Source: Mucilaginibacter aquariorum
GTDB lineage: Bacteria > Bacteroidota > Bacteroidia > Sphingobacteriales > Sphingobacteriaceae
Direction: 5' to 3'
Assembly (NCBI RefSeq): GCF_024498135.1
Contig: NZ_JANHOH010000012.1
Span: forward strand, 61,297-125,296
Length of the DNA: 64,000 nt
Of this stretch, positions 16,452-24,983 are shown in pieces. Under the pieces are notes generated by a model. The model saw only the letters and a list, made by a program, of their open reading frames with translations. It was not told the origin of the DNA and did not search any database. The position numbers were made by a program, and so were the translations under genes. Positions within the stretch are counted from its first letter, which is position 1, and each line of letters opens with the position of its first letter.

Positions 16452-17849
16452 ATGTCAACCGACCGTAGGAAATTTTTGAAGCATTTGGGTACCTCAGTTT
16501 TACTGACATCGGCCTCGCTTACCAGCTTAGCAGCTAAAGAAGAAAACGAAGTAAGGATATTACGTGAGCAGAAACGCGTAAGCCCGAACGATAAAATACG
16601 GATAGCCACCATTGGCATGGGGATTATGGGGTTTAATGATACCAAGGCCGCATTAAGTGTCCCTGGTGTAGAGCTGGTTGGTGTTTGCGACCTGTACAAA
16701 GGCCGCCTTGATCGTTCTAAAGAGGTTTATGGCAAAGATTTGTATACTACTAACGATTATCGCAATTTATTGGAGCGTAAAGATATTGACGCGGTTATTA
16801 TAGCCACCAGCGATAACTGGCACAGCCAGATAGCTATTGATGCCATGCACAAAGGCAAAGCAGTGTATAGCGAAAAACCAATGGTACACCTGATAAGCCA
16901 GGGTCTTGCCGAAATACAGGCGCAAAAAGACACCAAAATGGTTTTCCAGGTGGGCAGCCAAAGGGTGAGCAGTATAGCTTACCGCAAGGCTAAAGAAATG
17001 TACGAGGCCGGCGCTATAGGTAAGATAAACTCTATCGAAGCATCGTTTAATCGCCAGAGCGCTTTGGGTGCCTGGCAATACACTATCCCTACTGATGGCA
17101 ATATACAGAATGTGGATTGGGCAAGGTTTCAGTCGAACGCCAAAGTTAAACATGACTTTGACCAGAACCGGTTTTTTAGGTGGAGAAATTACCGCGAGTA
17201 CGGCACGGGTGTAGCGGGCGACTTATTTGTGCACCTGCTAAGCGGGATTCATTTTATTACCGGTTCAAAGGGGCCGGAGCGCATTTATGCCATAGGCGAT
17301 CTTACTTACTGGAAAGATGGCCGTAATGTGCCCGATGTAATGAGCGCTGTAATACATTACGGCGATACAAAAGAACATCCTGCTTTCCAGGTTACCCTGC
17401 GGGTTAATTTTATAAGCGGGGAGGGCGATCATGGTACAACTAAAATAGTAGGATCGGAAGGGGTAATAGACCTTGGTGGCGAAGGAGAGAGCTTTACTAT
17501 CCGTAAAAATAAAATGTCGGTAGCGCCGGGCATAGGCGGTTGGGATTCGTTATTTACCTATACAGAAGCCGAGCAAAAGGCTTTGATGGACGATTACAAC
17601 AAACGTTTTTCACCAACCGATCAGGAAACGCCACATATTCCGGATATTACCTATCGCGCGCCCGACGATTACAACGCCTCAAACGATCACTTTGCCAACT
17701 TCATGGAATCGGTACGCACCGGTAAACCTGTTGTGGAAGATGCCGTATTTGGGTTTAGGGCCGCTGCGCCATGCCTGGCATGTAACGATAGCTATTTCCA
17801 AAATAAGGTTATTCACTGGGATGCAGAGCATATGAAGATAGTGGGGTAG
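16452..17849 (+). CDS. Tat-exported Gfo/Idh/MocA-family oxidoreductase
   Basis: A 465-residue protein beginning with a twin-arginine signal (DRRKFLKHLG, then a hydrophobic stretch to about LAAK). A Rossmann domain follows with RIATIGMGIMGF, VVG-type CDLYKGR and the EKP motif in YSEKPMVHL. The C-terminal alpha/beta domain is typical of the family and of GH109-like enzymes. Tat export usually means a pre-bound NAD(H) cofactor. Relatives oxidise or epimerise sugars and glycosides in the periplasm, often in 3-keto-glycoside pathways. Partners may be the GMC and DUF1080 proteins at 22.5-25.6 kb. Confidence 0.88.
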   Translation: MSTDRRKFLKHLGTSVLLTSASLTSLAAKEENEVRILREQKRVSPNDKIRIATIGMGIMGFNDTKAALSVPGVELVGVCDLYKGRLDRSKEVYGKDLYTTNDYRNLLERKDIDAVIIATSDNWHSQIAIDAMHKGKAVYSEKPMVHLISQGLAEIQAQKDTKMVFQVGSQRVSSIAYRKAKEMYEAGAIGKINSIEASFNRQSALGAWQYTIPTDGNIQNVDWARFQSNAKVKHDFDQNRFFRWRNYREYGTGVAGDLFVHLLSGIHFITGSKGPERIYAIGDLTYWKDGRNVPDVMSAVIHYGDTKEHPAFQVTLRVNFISGEGDHGTTKIVGSEGVIDLGGEGESFTIRKNKMSVAPGIGGWDSLFTYTEAEQKALMDDYNKRFSPTDQETPHIPDITYRAPDDYNASNDHFANFMESVRTGKPVVEDAVFGFRAAAPCLACNDSYFQNKVIHWDAEHMKIVG

Positions 17850-17850
17850 G

Positions 17851-17883
17851 AGAGTCAAGAGGCAAGAATCAAGAGACAAGACC
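17851..17883. repeat. Imperfect TCAAGA tandem repeat
   Basis: AGAGTCAAGAGGCAAGAATC continues with AAGAGACAAG, an imperfect 7-8 bp tandem repeat also found at 29181-29210. It follows a gene stop in both places. Confidence 0.5.
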
Positions 17884-17896
17884 AATATTTATTTCC

Positions 17897-17927
17897 TAAA
17901 AAAACCGCTGTTTTTAGCGGCTTTTTG
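17897..17927 (+). terminator. Rho-independent terminator
   Basis: An A-tract, CCGCT, a 6-nt loop, AGCGG and CTTTTT lie 48 bp after the Gfo/Idh/MocA stop. Confidence 0.75.
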
Positions 17928-17942
17928 TTCCAAATAGCATGC

Positions 17943-18004
17943 CAGTCTGAGCCTGTCGAAGACTTATACGCCGGGCTAATGGTTCGACAGGCTCACCATG
18001 ACAA
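17943..18004. repeat. GAGCCTGTCGAA palindrome, copy 1
   Basis: Perfect 12-bp arms GAGCCTGTCGAA (17949-17960) and TTCGACAGGCTC (17983-17994) with a 22-nt loop. Near-identical copies lie at 18763, 18995 and 19329, and a diverged one at 30148. The 364 bp between 17849 and 18214 hold this element, the hairpin at 18075 and a terminator, and no certain gene. Confidence 0.85.
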
Positions 18005-18074
18005 TATGGACTACTTTGTCGCCGCAGAGTCTCACATTGTGGATCCTGCGATGCCTTGCATATGGCATATGGCT

Positions 18075-18098
18075 CAGGGTCTCTTTCAGAAGACCCTG
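18075..18098. repeat. CAGGGTCT hairpin, copy 1
   Basis: CAGGGTCT, an 8-nt loop (CTTTCAGA) and AGACCCTG form a perfect stem. Related copies are at 18720-18743, 18952-18975 and 19286-19309, always between the other palindromes. Confidence 0.75.
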
Positions 18099-18213
18099 CG
18101 AGGACAAACGCCCATTTTTCATCTGTGCTGAGTTATAAATATAATTTTTAATATTGTTGTTAAATACCTTTATATGGGCAAGTGGATGATTAGTTTAAAA
18201 ATTCAACAAGAAA

Positions 18214-18603
18214 TTGAATCTTCTGCAAAACAGTCTGCCAGAAATCACAGACCAAATAGAATCCGTATTGAATGAATGGGACTATAGCGTAGTGAATAAG
18301 ACCGGGTATAAATTTACTTTTACACGAAATCCCGGCTATATGCCAAGGCATGAAGTGGCATTATATACCCATTATGGAGAAATAGAAATTGTAGAAAGTG
18401 AGAAAAGCGGAATTTTGGAGATGAAATATACCGTTGATTACATTCCTCCTGTGATTTTTGCATTATGGATAGTTTTTATCGGTGCAACCACAGATACAAG
18501 GGCCTATTGGGTTGTGGCTGTTGTTGTAATTTACTTTTTTTATACGTTATATAAAGTACGTAAAAATTGTAGGCAGATGTTAGTGCAGATTGCAGATATT
18601 TGA
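18214..18603 (+). CDS. Small membrane protein of unknown function, N-terminus possibly in another frame
   Basis: The open frame gives 129 residues from a TTG, with LPEITDQIESVLNEWDY, a soluble region, then two membrane helices (about 77-93 and 97-115) and a basic tail. No ATG is available before residue 43. In a second frame, an ATG at 18174 gives MGKWMISLKIQQEIESSAK, a convincing N-terminus that would join LPEITDQ if one A of the run at 18227-18230 were absent. The gene may therefore be frameshifted (18174-18603), or the TTG start may be real. No family is recognised. Confidence 0.5.
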   Translation: MNLLQNSLPEITDQIESVLNEWDYSVVNKTGYKFTFTRNPGYMPRHEVALYTHYGEIEIVESEKSGILEMKYTVDYIPPVIFALWIVFIGATTDTRAYWVVAVVVIYFFYTLYKVRKNCRQMLVQIADI

Positions 18604-18640
18604 TACCCTCGCAGGCACACGGTGCCATGTGTGTGCCTGG

Positions 18641-18707
18641 CCACCCTGTCATTTCGAACGAACAGGGACTGGAATGTGAAGTGAGGTGAGGTAAAATGAC
18701 AGGGTGG
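18641..18707. repeat. CATTTCGAA-type palindrome, copy 1
   Basis: Perfect 14-bp outer arms CCACCCTGTCATTT (18641-18654) and AAATGACAGGGTGG (18694-18707). It is the first element of the 799-bp repeat-filled gap 18604-19402, which has no supportable gene. Confidence 0.8.
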
Positions 18708-18719
18708 GGAACTATGGCG

Positions 18720-18743
18720 CAGGGTCTCTTTCAGAAGATCCTG
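18720..18743. repeat. CAGGGTCT hairpin, copy 2
   Basis: CAGGGTCT and AGATCCTG arms around the same CTTTCAGA loop; one stem pair is changed to G-U type. Confidence 0.65.
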
Positions 18744-18762
18744 CGAGGGCATAAGCCGATTG

Positions 18763-18826
18763 TGTCAGTCTGAGCCTGTCGAAGACTTATACGCCGGGCT
18801 AATGGTTCGACAGGCTCACCATGACA
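18763..18826. repeat. GAGCCTGTCGAA palindrome, copy 2
   Basis: Same arms and same loop (ACTTATACGCCGGGCTAAT) as copy 1, bounded by TGTCA and TGACA. Confidence 0.85.
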
Positions 18827-18870
18827 GTATTAACCTCCTCGCTGGCTCACGCGTGCCACGTGTGTTCCTA

Positions 18871-18939
18871 ACCACCATGTCATTTCGAACGAACAGGGGC
18901 TGGGATTGTGAAATGGGGTGAGGAGAAATGACAGGGTGG
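18871..18939. repeat. CATTTCGAA-type palindrome, copy 2
   Basis: ACCACCATGTCATTT (18871-18885) and AAATGACAGGGTGG (18926-18939) bracket a diverged centre. Confidence 0.75.
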
Positions 18940-18951
18940 GGAGTTATGGCG

Positions 18952-18975
18952 CAGGGCCTCTTTCAGAAGCTCCTG
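18952..18975. repeat. CAGGGTCT-type hairpin, copy 3
   Basis: CAGGGCCT and AGCTCCTG around TCTTTCAGA; a weakened stem compared with copy 1. Confidence 0.55.
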
Positions 18976-18994
18976 CGGTGAGATAAGCCGATGG

Positions 18995-19058
18995 TGTCAG
19001 TCTGAGCCTGTCGAAGACTTGTACGCCGGGCTAATGGTTCGACAGGCTCACCATGACA
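18995..19058. repeat. GAGCCTGTCGAA palindrome, copy 3
   Basis: Same arms as copies 1 and 2, with the loop starting ACTTGTACG. Confidence 0.85.
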
Positions 19059-19133
19059 ATGTTGACCACTGCTTCATTAGTTTACTCACCCCGACTACGC
19101 TACGCTGGCGCACGCGTGCCGCGTGTGTTACTA

Positions 19134-19273
19134 ACCACCATGTCATTTCGAACGAGCCCGGGCAGGGTCGTGCAACGGAGCGAAGAGAAATCTTTTACAC
19201 TATGCATCCGGATATGCAAGTTCGCATGGTGTAAAAGATTTCTCCTCGTACCTCGTTCGAAATGACAGGGTGG
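19134..19273. repeat. CATTTCGAA-type palindrome, copy 3 (long, nested)
   Basis: Outer arms around TGTCATTTCGAACGAG and CTCGTTCGAAATGACA, plus a perfect inner 16-bp pair GAGAAATCTTTTACAC (19185-19200) and its complement (19229-19244). Confidence 0.85.
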
Positions 19274-19285
19274 GGAGTTATGGCG

Positions 19286-19309
19286 CAGGGCCTCTTTCAG
19301 AAGCTCCTG
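19286..19309. repeat. CAGGGTCT-type hairpin, copy 4
   Basis: Identical to copy 3 and followed by the same GGTGAGATAAGCCGATGG spacer, so the unit at 18940-19058 looks duplicated at 19274-19392. Confidence 0.55.
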
Positions 19310-19328
19310 CGGTGAGATAAGCCGATGG

Positions 19329-19392
19329 TGTCAGTCTGAGCCTGTCAAAGACTTGTACGCCGGGTTAATGGTTCGACAGGCTCACCATGACA
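19329..19392. repeat. GAGCCTGTCGAA palindrome, copy 4
   Basis: As copy 3, with one arm change (CTGTCAAAG for CTGTCGAAG). Confidence 0.85.
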
Positions 19393-19402
19393 ATATGGAT
19401 TG

Positions 19403-20386
19403 CTACCTTATCCTATTCGCAGTCACCCCTTCATTGGTGATCTTAACCGGGTTTATCAAGCCATCCTTATCAAAGGTCATTTTCTCAATACAGGTTACCC
19501 GGTGGTTGCCGTCGGTCTCGGTAAGCGGGCGGCGGTGGTAAATAATATACCATTCGTCCTTACCCGGCACTTTTATTACCGAGTGGTGGCCTGCGCCTGT
19601 AGCCACTGCAGGGTCTTGCTTTAATACTATGCCAATCTTTTTAAACGGACCGTTTATATTATCGCCAATGGCATAAGCTACACGGTAATCGGGGCCTGTC
19701 CATCCGCCTTCGCTCCACATAAAGTAATATTTGCCCTTGCGGATAAACATAACGGGGCCTTCTACATAACCCTCGGGTGTCATTTCCTTAAAGACCTTGC
19801 CGTCTGCTGCAGGTTCAACGCCGGTAAAATCATTTTTTAGCTTCGCTATGTTGCAATGGCCCCATCCGCCGTAAATAATGTAGTACTGGCCATCGGTATC
19901 CTTAAACACGAACTGGTCAATAGGTTGCGCGCCGTTCACTATTTTATCAATAAGTGGTTTGCCTAAATAATCTTTAAAAGGGCCTTCGGGTTTATCGGCA
20001 ACTGCCACACCAATGCCACCATATTCTTTATCGCTTTGTATATCGTTAGCGCCAAAAAAGAAATAGTACTTGCCCCCCTTTTCAACTATTGCCGGTGCCC
20101 ACATGGCGCGTTTGGCCCATTTTACGTTTGATGAATCGAGCACGTTATTGTGTTTGGTCCAGTTCACCAGGTCGGGCGAGGAGAAGGCGTCAAAATGTAC
20201 CTGCTTGTTATATTTATCAGAAAAGGTGGGGTAAACCCAGTATTGTTTGCCAAATATGGTTGCTTCCGGGTCGGCATACCAGCCTTCGGCTATCGGGTTG
20301 CCCGATGTTGTTTTCTTTGGGGTTTGTGCATAAGCGGCCTGTAGCATAAAGGCGGGCAGCATAATTAATAGCAATGTTTTTTTCAT
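19403..20386 (-). CDS. Exported glycoside hydrolase family 43
   Basis: A 327-residue protein with a Sec signal (about 20 residues ending AYA). A five-bladed beta-propeller GH43 fold is indicated by the three catalytic acids: Asp39 in YADPEA (base), Asp157 in PIDQFV (pKa modulator) and Glu209 in YVEGPVMF (acid). MWAPAIVEKGGKYYFFFGAN is the typical blade-2 strand. Such enzymes are alpha-L-arabinofuranosidases or beta-xylosidases and act in the periplasm. It begins 5 bp downstream of the YdcF-like gene and is probably co-transcribed. Confidence 0.92.
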   Translation of the reverse strand: MKKTLLLIMLPAFMLQAAYAQTPKKTTSGNPIAEGWYADPEATIFGKQYWVYPTFSDKYNKQVHFDAFSSPDLVNWTKHNNVLDSSNVKWAKRAMWAPAIVEKGGKYYFFFGANDIQSDKEYGGIGVAVADKPEGPFKDYLGKPLIDKIVNGAQPIDQFVFKDTDGQYYIIYGGWGHCNIAKLKNDFTGVEPAADGKVFKEMTPEGYVEGPVMFIRKGKYYFMWSEGGWTGPDYRVAYAIGDNINGPFKKIGIVLKQDPAVATGAGHHSVIKVPGKDEWYIIYHRRPLTETDGNHRVTCIEKMTFDKDGLINPVKITNEGVTANRIR

Positions 20387-20391
20387 AAGTA

Positions 20392-21132
20392 TTATTTTAG
20401 GCCGGTAACAATATAACCAATCATTTCTTTAATGTATAAATTCCATTTGCCAAAAGCTTCTTCACCTGGTACAAAGCTTGTTGGCATTATTACACCTTTT
20501 GGTGCGTAATCGCAGGGGTAGGCTACTACATCTAAACCGGCTTTTTCAAATATATGCCTGGCCCTGCGCATGTGGTAGGCCGAAGTAACCAATAAATAAG
20601 GCGGCTTCAAATTTGCCTTTTGCAATAATTTTTTCGCGTTAGCGGTGTTTTCTAGCGTATTGCGTGCCTTGCCATCCAGAAGGATAAGGCTATCGGCAAT
20701 ATTTAGTTTCCTCAGTTGTTCACCAACAAAAGTAGCTTCGCTAAAGCCATCGGGGTTAAGGTCTGCATTGCCACCGCTAAACAGAATATGTTTGGCTGTG
20801 CCATTGGCTATTAATGCTGTAGCGGTTTTAAAGCGGCCAACAGCGCCGTTAAAATATCCCTTCCCGTTTTTATCCTCAGATATAAAACCACCCAAAACTA
20901 TTACCGTGCTGTATGTTTTTGCCGATGGCTGATAGGGAGCAACGTCCCACATATTGGCTATTGCATTGGCTGTAAACTGGTTGCCAAAAAACCAGAATAT
21001 TATAAAAGCACTTACTAATCCCCGTTGTTTTATTTTATGATTTTTGGCGAAAATAACATAAGCCAGTAACGTAAACACCCAGGTGAGGGGCAAAATAAGC
21101 ACATATAATATCTTAGAAAGTATAAAAAACAT
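20392..21132 (-). CDS. YdcF/ElyC-family (DUF218) membrane protein
   Basis: A 246-residue protein with two N-terminal membrane helices (about 5-27 and 40-56). A DUF218 domain follows with STVIVLGGFISED, ILFSGGNADLNPDG, EATFVGEQL, NTLENTANAKKLL and LLVTSAYHMRRARHIFEKAG. The domain binds nucleotide or sugar-phosphate-like ligands. ElyC and SanA relatives act in cell-envelope and peptidoglycan integrity. It sits directly upstream of the GH43 gene with 5 bp between them. Confidence 0.88.
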   Translation of the reverse strand: MFFILSKILYVLILPLTWVFTLLAYVIFAKNHKIKQRGLVSAFIIFWFFGNQFTANAIANMWDVAPYQPSAKTYSTVIVLGGFISEDKNGKGYFNGAVGRFKTATALIANGTAKHILFSGGNADLNPDGFSEATFVGEQLRKLNIADSLILLDGKARNTLENTANAKKLLQKANLKPPYLLVTSAYHMRRARHIFEKAGLDVVAYPCDYAPKGVIMPTSFVPGEEAFGKWNLYIKEMIGYIVTGLK

Positions 21133-21244
21133 GTATCGTAAAATGTAGGCGCAAATTAATTCAAATTTTATAAATGATGCATGTAACCATTTTTTATTAT
21201 GAGATACCTGGGATTAAGGTTTGATGTTTGAAAGGTCTGAGACC

Positions 21245-22351
21245 CTATGCAAGCTTTTTCCGCAACCATTTGCGAACCGGCTCATCATACCATTTCAACG
21301 CGGCATAGGCCAAAATGATACCGCCTATTAAAATAAGTAGCGCATAAGGCCAGGCCTGTGCAATGGTCCCGCCTTTATGGTTGCTGATCCAGGCAACGTA
21401 AAAATAAACCAGAGGGTAATGTACCAGGTAAAGCGGATAGGATATATCACCTAAAAATTTGCATACCCTGTTCTCTCTTTTAGTTTGCATCAGGCCGCTG
21501 GCGCCAAGGTATACGATAAGCGGGAAAACGATGATGATGCAAACAGATTCATAGATGCCGTTCATCCAAAGATGCTCAGCGCCGCCAATACGCGGCATAT
21601 AAAGTACGATTGCTAATAAAAGACTGCACCATAAAAAGGCATTTTTAATTTGGGTTGGTTTTGCTATGCGGGAAAGTAACAGGCCGGCAAAGAAAGGATA
21701 CATGGTACGGGTTAACCCAACGCGTACCTGCTCCACATTCAGTGTCCAGCCCCCGCTAACGTCGCCATTGGTGATTGCCAGGTGCGCGAGTGCGATAGCA
21801 GCGATGCCTACTAAGATACTTAATGCCGTTTTGGAGAATTTCCTGATCCCGACAGCATACAGTATGTTGGCAATGTATTCAAAGAACAATGACCATCCTA
21901 CGCTATTCATGGGGTGCATTTCTTGCCAGCCACGTATATCAAGCGATAATGGTACGGGCAGGATAGTATAACCGATCAGCATCACCAGCAACATTTTCCA
22001 GATTGGGACGGTATGAATGAACGGCCATATGGTAGAATCCGTAAAATAGAAGCCGATAGCGCCGAGGGTCATCCCCAAAACCACCATTGGCTGAAGACGT
22101 TCGATACGGCGTTTGAAGAAACTGCCTACCGTCATTTTGTGCCAGCGGTCGTCATAAGCATAGCCGATGACAAAGCCCGATAGTATATAGAAAAAGTCGA
22201 CAGCCAGATAGCCATGGTTGACCAGAATATCCAGGTGCCCGGTTCCTAATGGCTCGGTTAAATGAAATGTTACAACGATAATAGCTGCAACACCACGAAG
22301 GCCGTCTAATATGGGGTAGTGTGGTTTGGTGGCCAGCTCATTGTTGTTCAT
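21245..22351 (-). CDS. Acyltransferase 3 family membrane protein (OafA/YrhL-like)
   Basis: A 368-residue protein with about ten membrane helices. The N-terminal LDGLRGVAAIIVVTFHL carries the conserved Arg and the catalytic His, and GYLAVDFFYILSGFVIGYAY is the second family motif. Such enzymes O-acetylate or O-acylate surface polysaccharides, lipids or antibiotics from acyl-CoA. No acceptor can be named. It stands alone: a 208-bp gap upstream contains a terminator for the GMC operon. Confidence 0.9.
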   Translation of the reverse strand: MNNNELATKPHYPILDGLRGVAAIIVVTFHLTEPLGTGHLDILVNHGYLAVDFFYILSGFVIGYAYDDRWHKMTVGSFFKRRIERLQPMVVLGMTLGAIGFYFTDSTIWPFIHTVPIWKMLLVMLIGYTILPVPLSLDIRGWQEMHPMNSVGWSLFFEYIANILYAVGIRKFSKTALSILVGIAAIALAHLAITNGDVSGGWTLNVEQVRVGLTRTMYPFFAGLLLSRIAKPTQIKNAFLWCSLLLAIVLYMPRIGGAEHLWMNGIYESVCIIIVFPLIVYLGASGLMQTKRENRVCKFLGDISYPLYLVHYPLVYFYVAWISNHKGGTIAQAWPYALLILIGGIILAYAALKWYDEPVRKWLRKKLA

Positions 22352-22524
22352 TAATAAAATTGGATATACAAACTATGAATTAAAACTGATGCAAATTATA
22401 AAAAATGCAATAGATGACTGGTAGTTTGGTGTGTATGGCTAATAGGTTCGCCAAAATTTTTGGCAAGATGGCAGAAGCTGATGGTGAAGAACTTTGTGCG
22501 TATTTGTCTAAATTGGGGCCATAT

Positions 22525-22557
22525 AAAAAAGGCTGCTTAATTTAAGCAGCCTTTTTT
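22525..22557. terminator. Bidirectional terminator
   Basis: AAAAAAGGCTGCTTAA and TTAAGCAGCCTTTTTT form a perfect stem, just after the stop of the minus-strand GMC operon. Confidence 0.85.
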
Positions 22558-22559
22558 AT

Positions 22560-23195
22560 TTATATTTTAACGTTTTCCATACCGTACTGTTTCAAAACAT
22601 CAGCCGGTACACCCATCCATTTGTTGGGAGCATTACCTGCATAGCCAATATCCTTAGTGCCCATTTCACTGCTCCAGAAACCCGAAGCTGTTAAATCGCG
22701 CATGCGGTTAAAAAAGGCAACGCCCTGTGCCATTTCGGCTTTAGCTTTGTATGGGTAAGCTATCTGATCTAACAGCTCGGTTTTTTGCGAATTGCTGCAT
22801 TTGATAAAGGTATTGCCGTAACGGTTAAGGCATTGCATATCCAGCCATTTAAGGCCGCCACGCATAGGCAGTTTATGGCTCGGGATATCCTTCACAATAA
22901 ACTCAATAAACTCGGGCACCTTGGCATCAGATGCACTGCCGGATTTATCATCCTTCGGGATAATAATATCAGCCAGTACGGTGATGGTAGCCATTTCATG
23001 GTCATCAAAATACTTTTCGGCTTTTAATTTATTTTCACGTTCTACTTCTTCGGGCATGCGGCCGGGTACGGCTACTGCTTTGTCAGGGGTGACTTCTGTG
23101 GCTGCTTTATCACCTGGTTTACAACCAACGCCTATTAATAAGCCGGTTGTTAAAGTTCCTAAACCTATTGCTTTAAGGGAGTCGCGTCTGTTCAT
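22560..23195 (-). CDS. Tat-exported gluconate 2-dehydrogenase subunit 3-like protein
   Basis: A 211-residue protein with a twin-arginine signal (NRRDSLKAIGLG) leading to GVGCKPG, so it may also be lipidated at Cys25. The gluconate 2-dehydrogenase subunit 3 domain follows, with DDHEMATITVLADIIIPKD and MRGGLKWLDMQCLNRYG. In FAD-dependent sugar dehydrogenases of this type (Burkholderia glucose dehydrogenase, Caulobacter lactose dehydrogenase LacB) the small subunit pairs with the GMC subunit and carries it through the Tat pathway. It begins 6 bp downstream of that partner gene. Confidence 0.92.
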   Translation of the reverse strand: MNRRDSLKAIGLGTLTTGLLIGVGCKPGDKAATEVTPDKAVAVPGRMPEEVERENKLKAEKYFDDHEMATITVLADIIIPKDDKSGSASDAKVPEFIEFIVKDIPSHKLPMRGGLKWLDMQCLNRYGNTFIKCSNSQKTELLDQIAYPYKAKAEMAQGVAFFNRMRDLTASGFWSSEMGTKDIGYAGNAPNKWMGVPADVLKQYGMENVKI

Positions 23196-23201
23196 GATGC
23201 G

Positions 23202-24938
23202 TTATACATTAAGTTTTTTACGTTCTTGTAATATATATTCGGCTGTGCGCATGCTTAGGGCCAAAATGGTCCAGGTAGCATTTTTATCGCCCTGCTGCAC
23301 AAACGGCGCGGCATCAACCACAAAAAGGTTTTTACAATCGTGCGCCTGGCACCATTTGTTCAAAGCCGATTTTTTAGGGTCATCGCCCATGCGGATGGTA
23401 CCTACCTCGTGGATGATCTTGCCCGGCGCCTCTAAACCATAATTGGTTTCGGGGCCTTGCATCTTGCCATAAATAGCGCCCATGTTATGCAATATCTCCT
23501 CAAAGGTTTCCTGCATGTGTTTGGCCTGGTTTATCTCGTCGTTTGTCCACTTGTAATGGAAACGCAATACCGGGATGCCGTATTTATCTACAACGCCATT
23601 AGGGTCTATCTCGCAATAATTATCGGCACGTGCTATGGCAGTACCACGGCCGGCCATGCCTACCTGGGTGCCATAAAAACGACGATAATCATCTTTAAGC
23701 GATGCGCCGTAGCCTCCGCCATCTTTCTTTTTACCATCGCGGCCCGGTACAGCGCCGTTCATATCTTGTATGCCGCCACCAAAACCGTATGATGGCATGT
23801 GCATGCCGCCACCGTATTCGATATGGTATCCGCGTGGGAAGTTCAGTTTTTTATTATCCAGCCACCATGGCGAGTAAATGTGCACACTGCCTACGCCATC
23901 TTCGTTATAACGCTTGCGGTCCATTAGTTGCGGAAGGAAACCACCCGCGCCAGATCCGGTAGAATCGTGCAGGTATTTACCAACTACGCCGCTGCTGTTG
24001 GCCAAACCACCCGGGTGGGCGGCAGACTTTGAGTTTAACAGGATCCGGGCAGATTCGCCTGCACTGGCACCAAGTATTACCGTTTTAGCGTTTACCTGGT
24101 ACTCCTGCATATCATCTTTATTTACGTATGATACGCCGGTAGCCAATCCATTTTTATCAGTAATAACTTCGCGCACCATGGCGTTGGTTATCACTTTTAA
24201 GTTGCCGGTTTTCATGGCCGGGATAACCAAACATGATGATGCCGAGAAATCGCCGTATACTTTACATGCGCGGCCGCATTGCCCGCAGAAGAAACAAGCA
24301 CCACGGTCTTTATTGTTTGGTAAAGCCTCGGTTAGTACCGAGCCACGGCCTGTAATTACCTTAACACCGGCCTTGGTTGCGCCTTGTTTAATAAAAAGCT
24401 CGTTTAACCTTGGTTTTGGCGGAGGTAAGAATATGCCATCGGGTTCGCTTTCAATATTTTCAACGGTACCGTAAATACCTATCATGCGGTCAACCTTATC
24501 ATAGTAAGGTTTAACATCTTCGTAGGTTATAGGCCATGGGTCTGTAAGCCCGTCTTTTGGTTTAAAATCTTCCGGCCCCATACGCAGGGAAATGCGCCCC
24601 CAGTGATTGGTACGGCCGCCCAGCATACGCGCGCGGAACCATGCAAATTCTGTTTGGTCTTTAGTGGTGTAAGGCTCGCCTTCCAGCTGCCATCCGCCAT
24701 ACGCGGCATCAAAATCACCAAACGGACGGGTAGTACCCGCGCCGCGGCGTGCAGATTCCCAGGCCCATTTTAACTGGTGCGAATCTGTTTTGGGGTCAAA
24801 GAAAGCACCTGCTTCCAGCATTAAAACTTTAATGCCTGCATTAGCCAGTACGTAGCCGGCCATACCGCCGCCTGCACCAGAGCCTACAATTACTACATCA
24901 TAAGCCGCAGTAGATTTTTTGATCTGTAAATCTTCCAT
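23202..24938 (-). CDS. GMC-family FAD sugar/glycoside dehydrogenase, large subunit
   Basis: A 578-residue protein with the FAD dinucleotide fold VVIVGSGAGGGMAGYVLANAG (from about residue 15) and a GMC C-terminal domain ending HEVGTIRMG and NATWTILALSMRTAEYI. It lacks a signal of its own and would leave the cell with the Tat-bearing small subunit. Cys215, Cys218, Cys221 and Cys225 (CFFCGQCGRAC) resemble the cluster that ligates a 3Fe-4S centre in Burkholderia FAD glucose dehydrogenase. Relatives oxidise glucosides at C3. A DUF1080 gene lies just upstream. No cytochrome c subunit is encoded nearby. Confidence 0.9.
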   Translation of the reverse strand: MEDLQIKKSTAAYDVVIVGSGAGGGMAGYVLANAGIKVLMLEAGAFFDPKTDSHQLKWAWESARRGAGTTRPFGDFDAAYGGWQLEGEPYTTKDQTEFAWFRARMLGGRTNHWGRISLRMGPEDFKPKDGLTDPWPITYEDVKPYYDKVDRMIGIYGTVENIESEPDGIFLPPPKPRLNELFIKQGATKAGVKVITGRGSVLTEALPNNKDRGACFFCGQCGRACKVYGDFSASSCLVIPAMKTGNLKVITNAMVREVITDKNGLATGVSYVNKDDMQEYQVNAKTVILGASAGESARILLNSKSAAHPGGLANSSGVVGKYLHDSTGSGAGGFLPQLMDRKRYNEDGVGSVHIYSPWWLDNKKLNFPRGYHIEYGGGMHMPSYGFGGGIQDMNGAVPGRDGKKKDGGGYGASLKDDYRRFYGTQVGMAGRGTAIARADNYCEIDPNGVVDKYGIPVLRFHYKWTNDEINQAKHMQETFEEILHNMGAIYGKMQGPETNYGLEAPGKIIHEVGTIRMGDDPKKSALNKWCQAHDCKNLFVVDAAPFVQQGDKNATWTILALSMRTAEYILQERKKLNV

Positions 24939-24983
24939 TAATACACTATATGTCGAACTATAAATATTTTTTGAGGTGGTAAA

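Noticed and set aside
17943..19392. Regularly spaced repeats as a CRISPR array
   Set aside because: The repeats are long palindromes of three different families with irregular spacing and no uniform 28-37 bp repeat/spacer pattern, and no cas gene is near.
22414..22545. A 43-codon open frame (ATG at 22414) in the gap before the acyltransferase gene
   Set aside because: It ends inside a perfect terminator stem, has no homologue I recognise, and no promoter or ribosome-binding signal.
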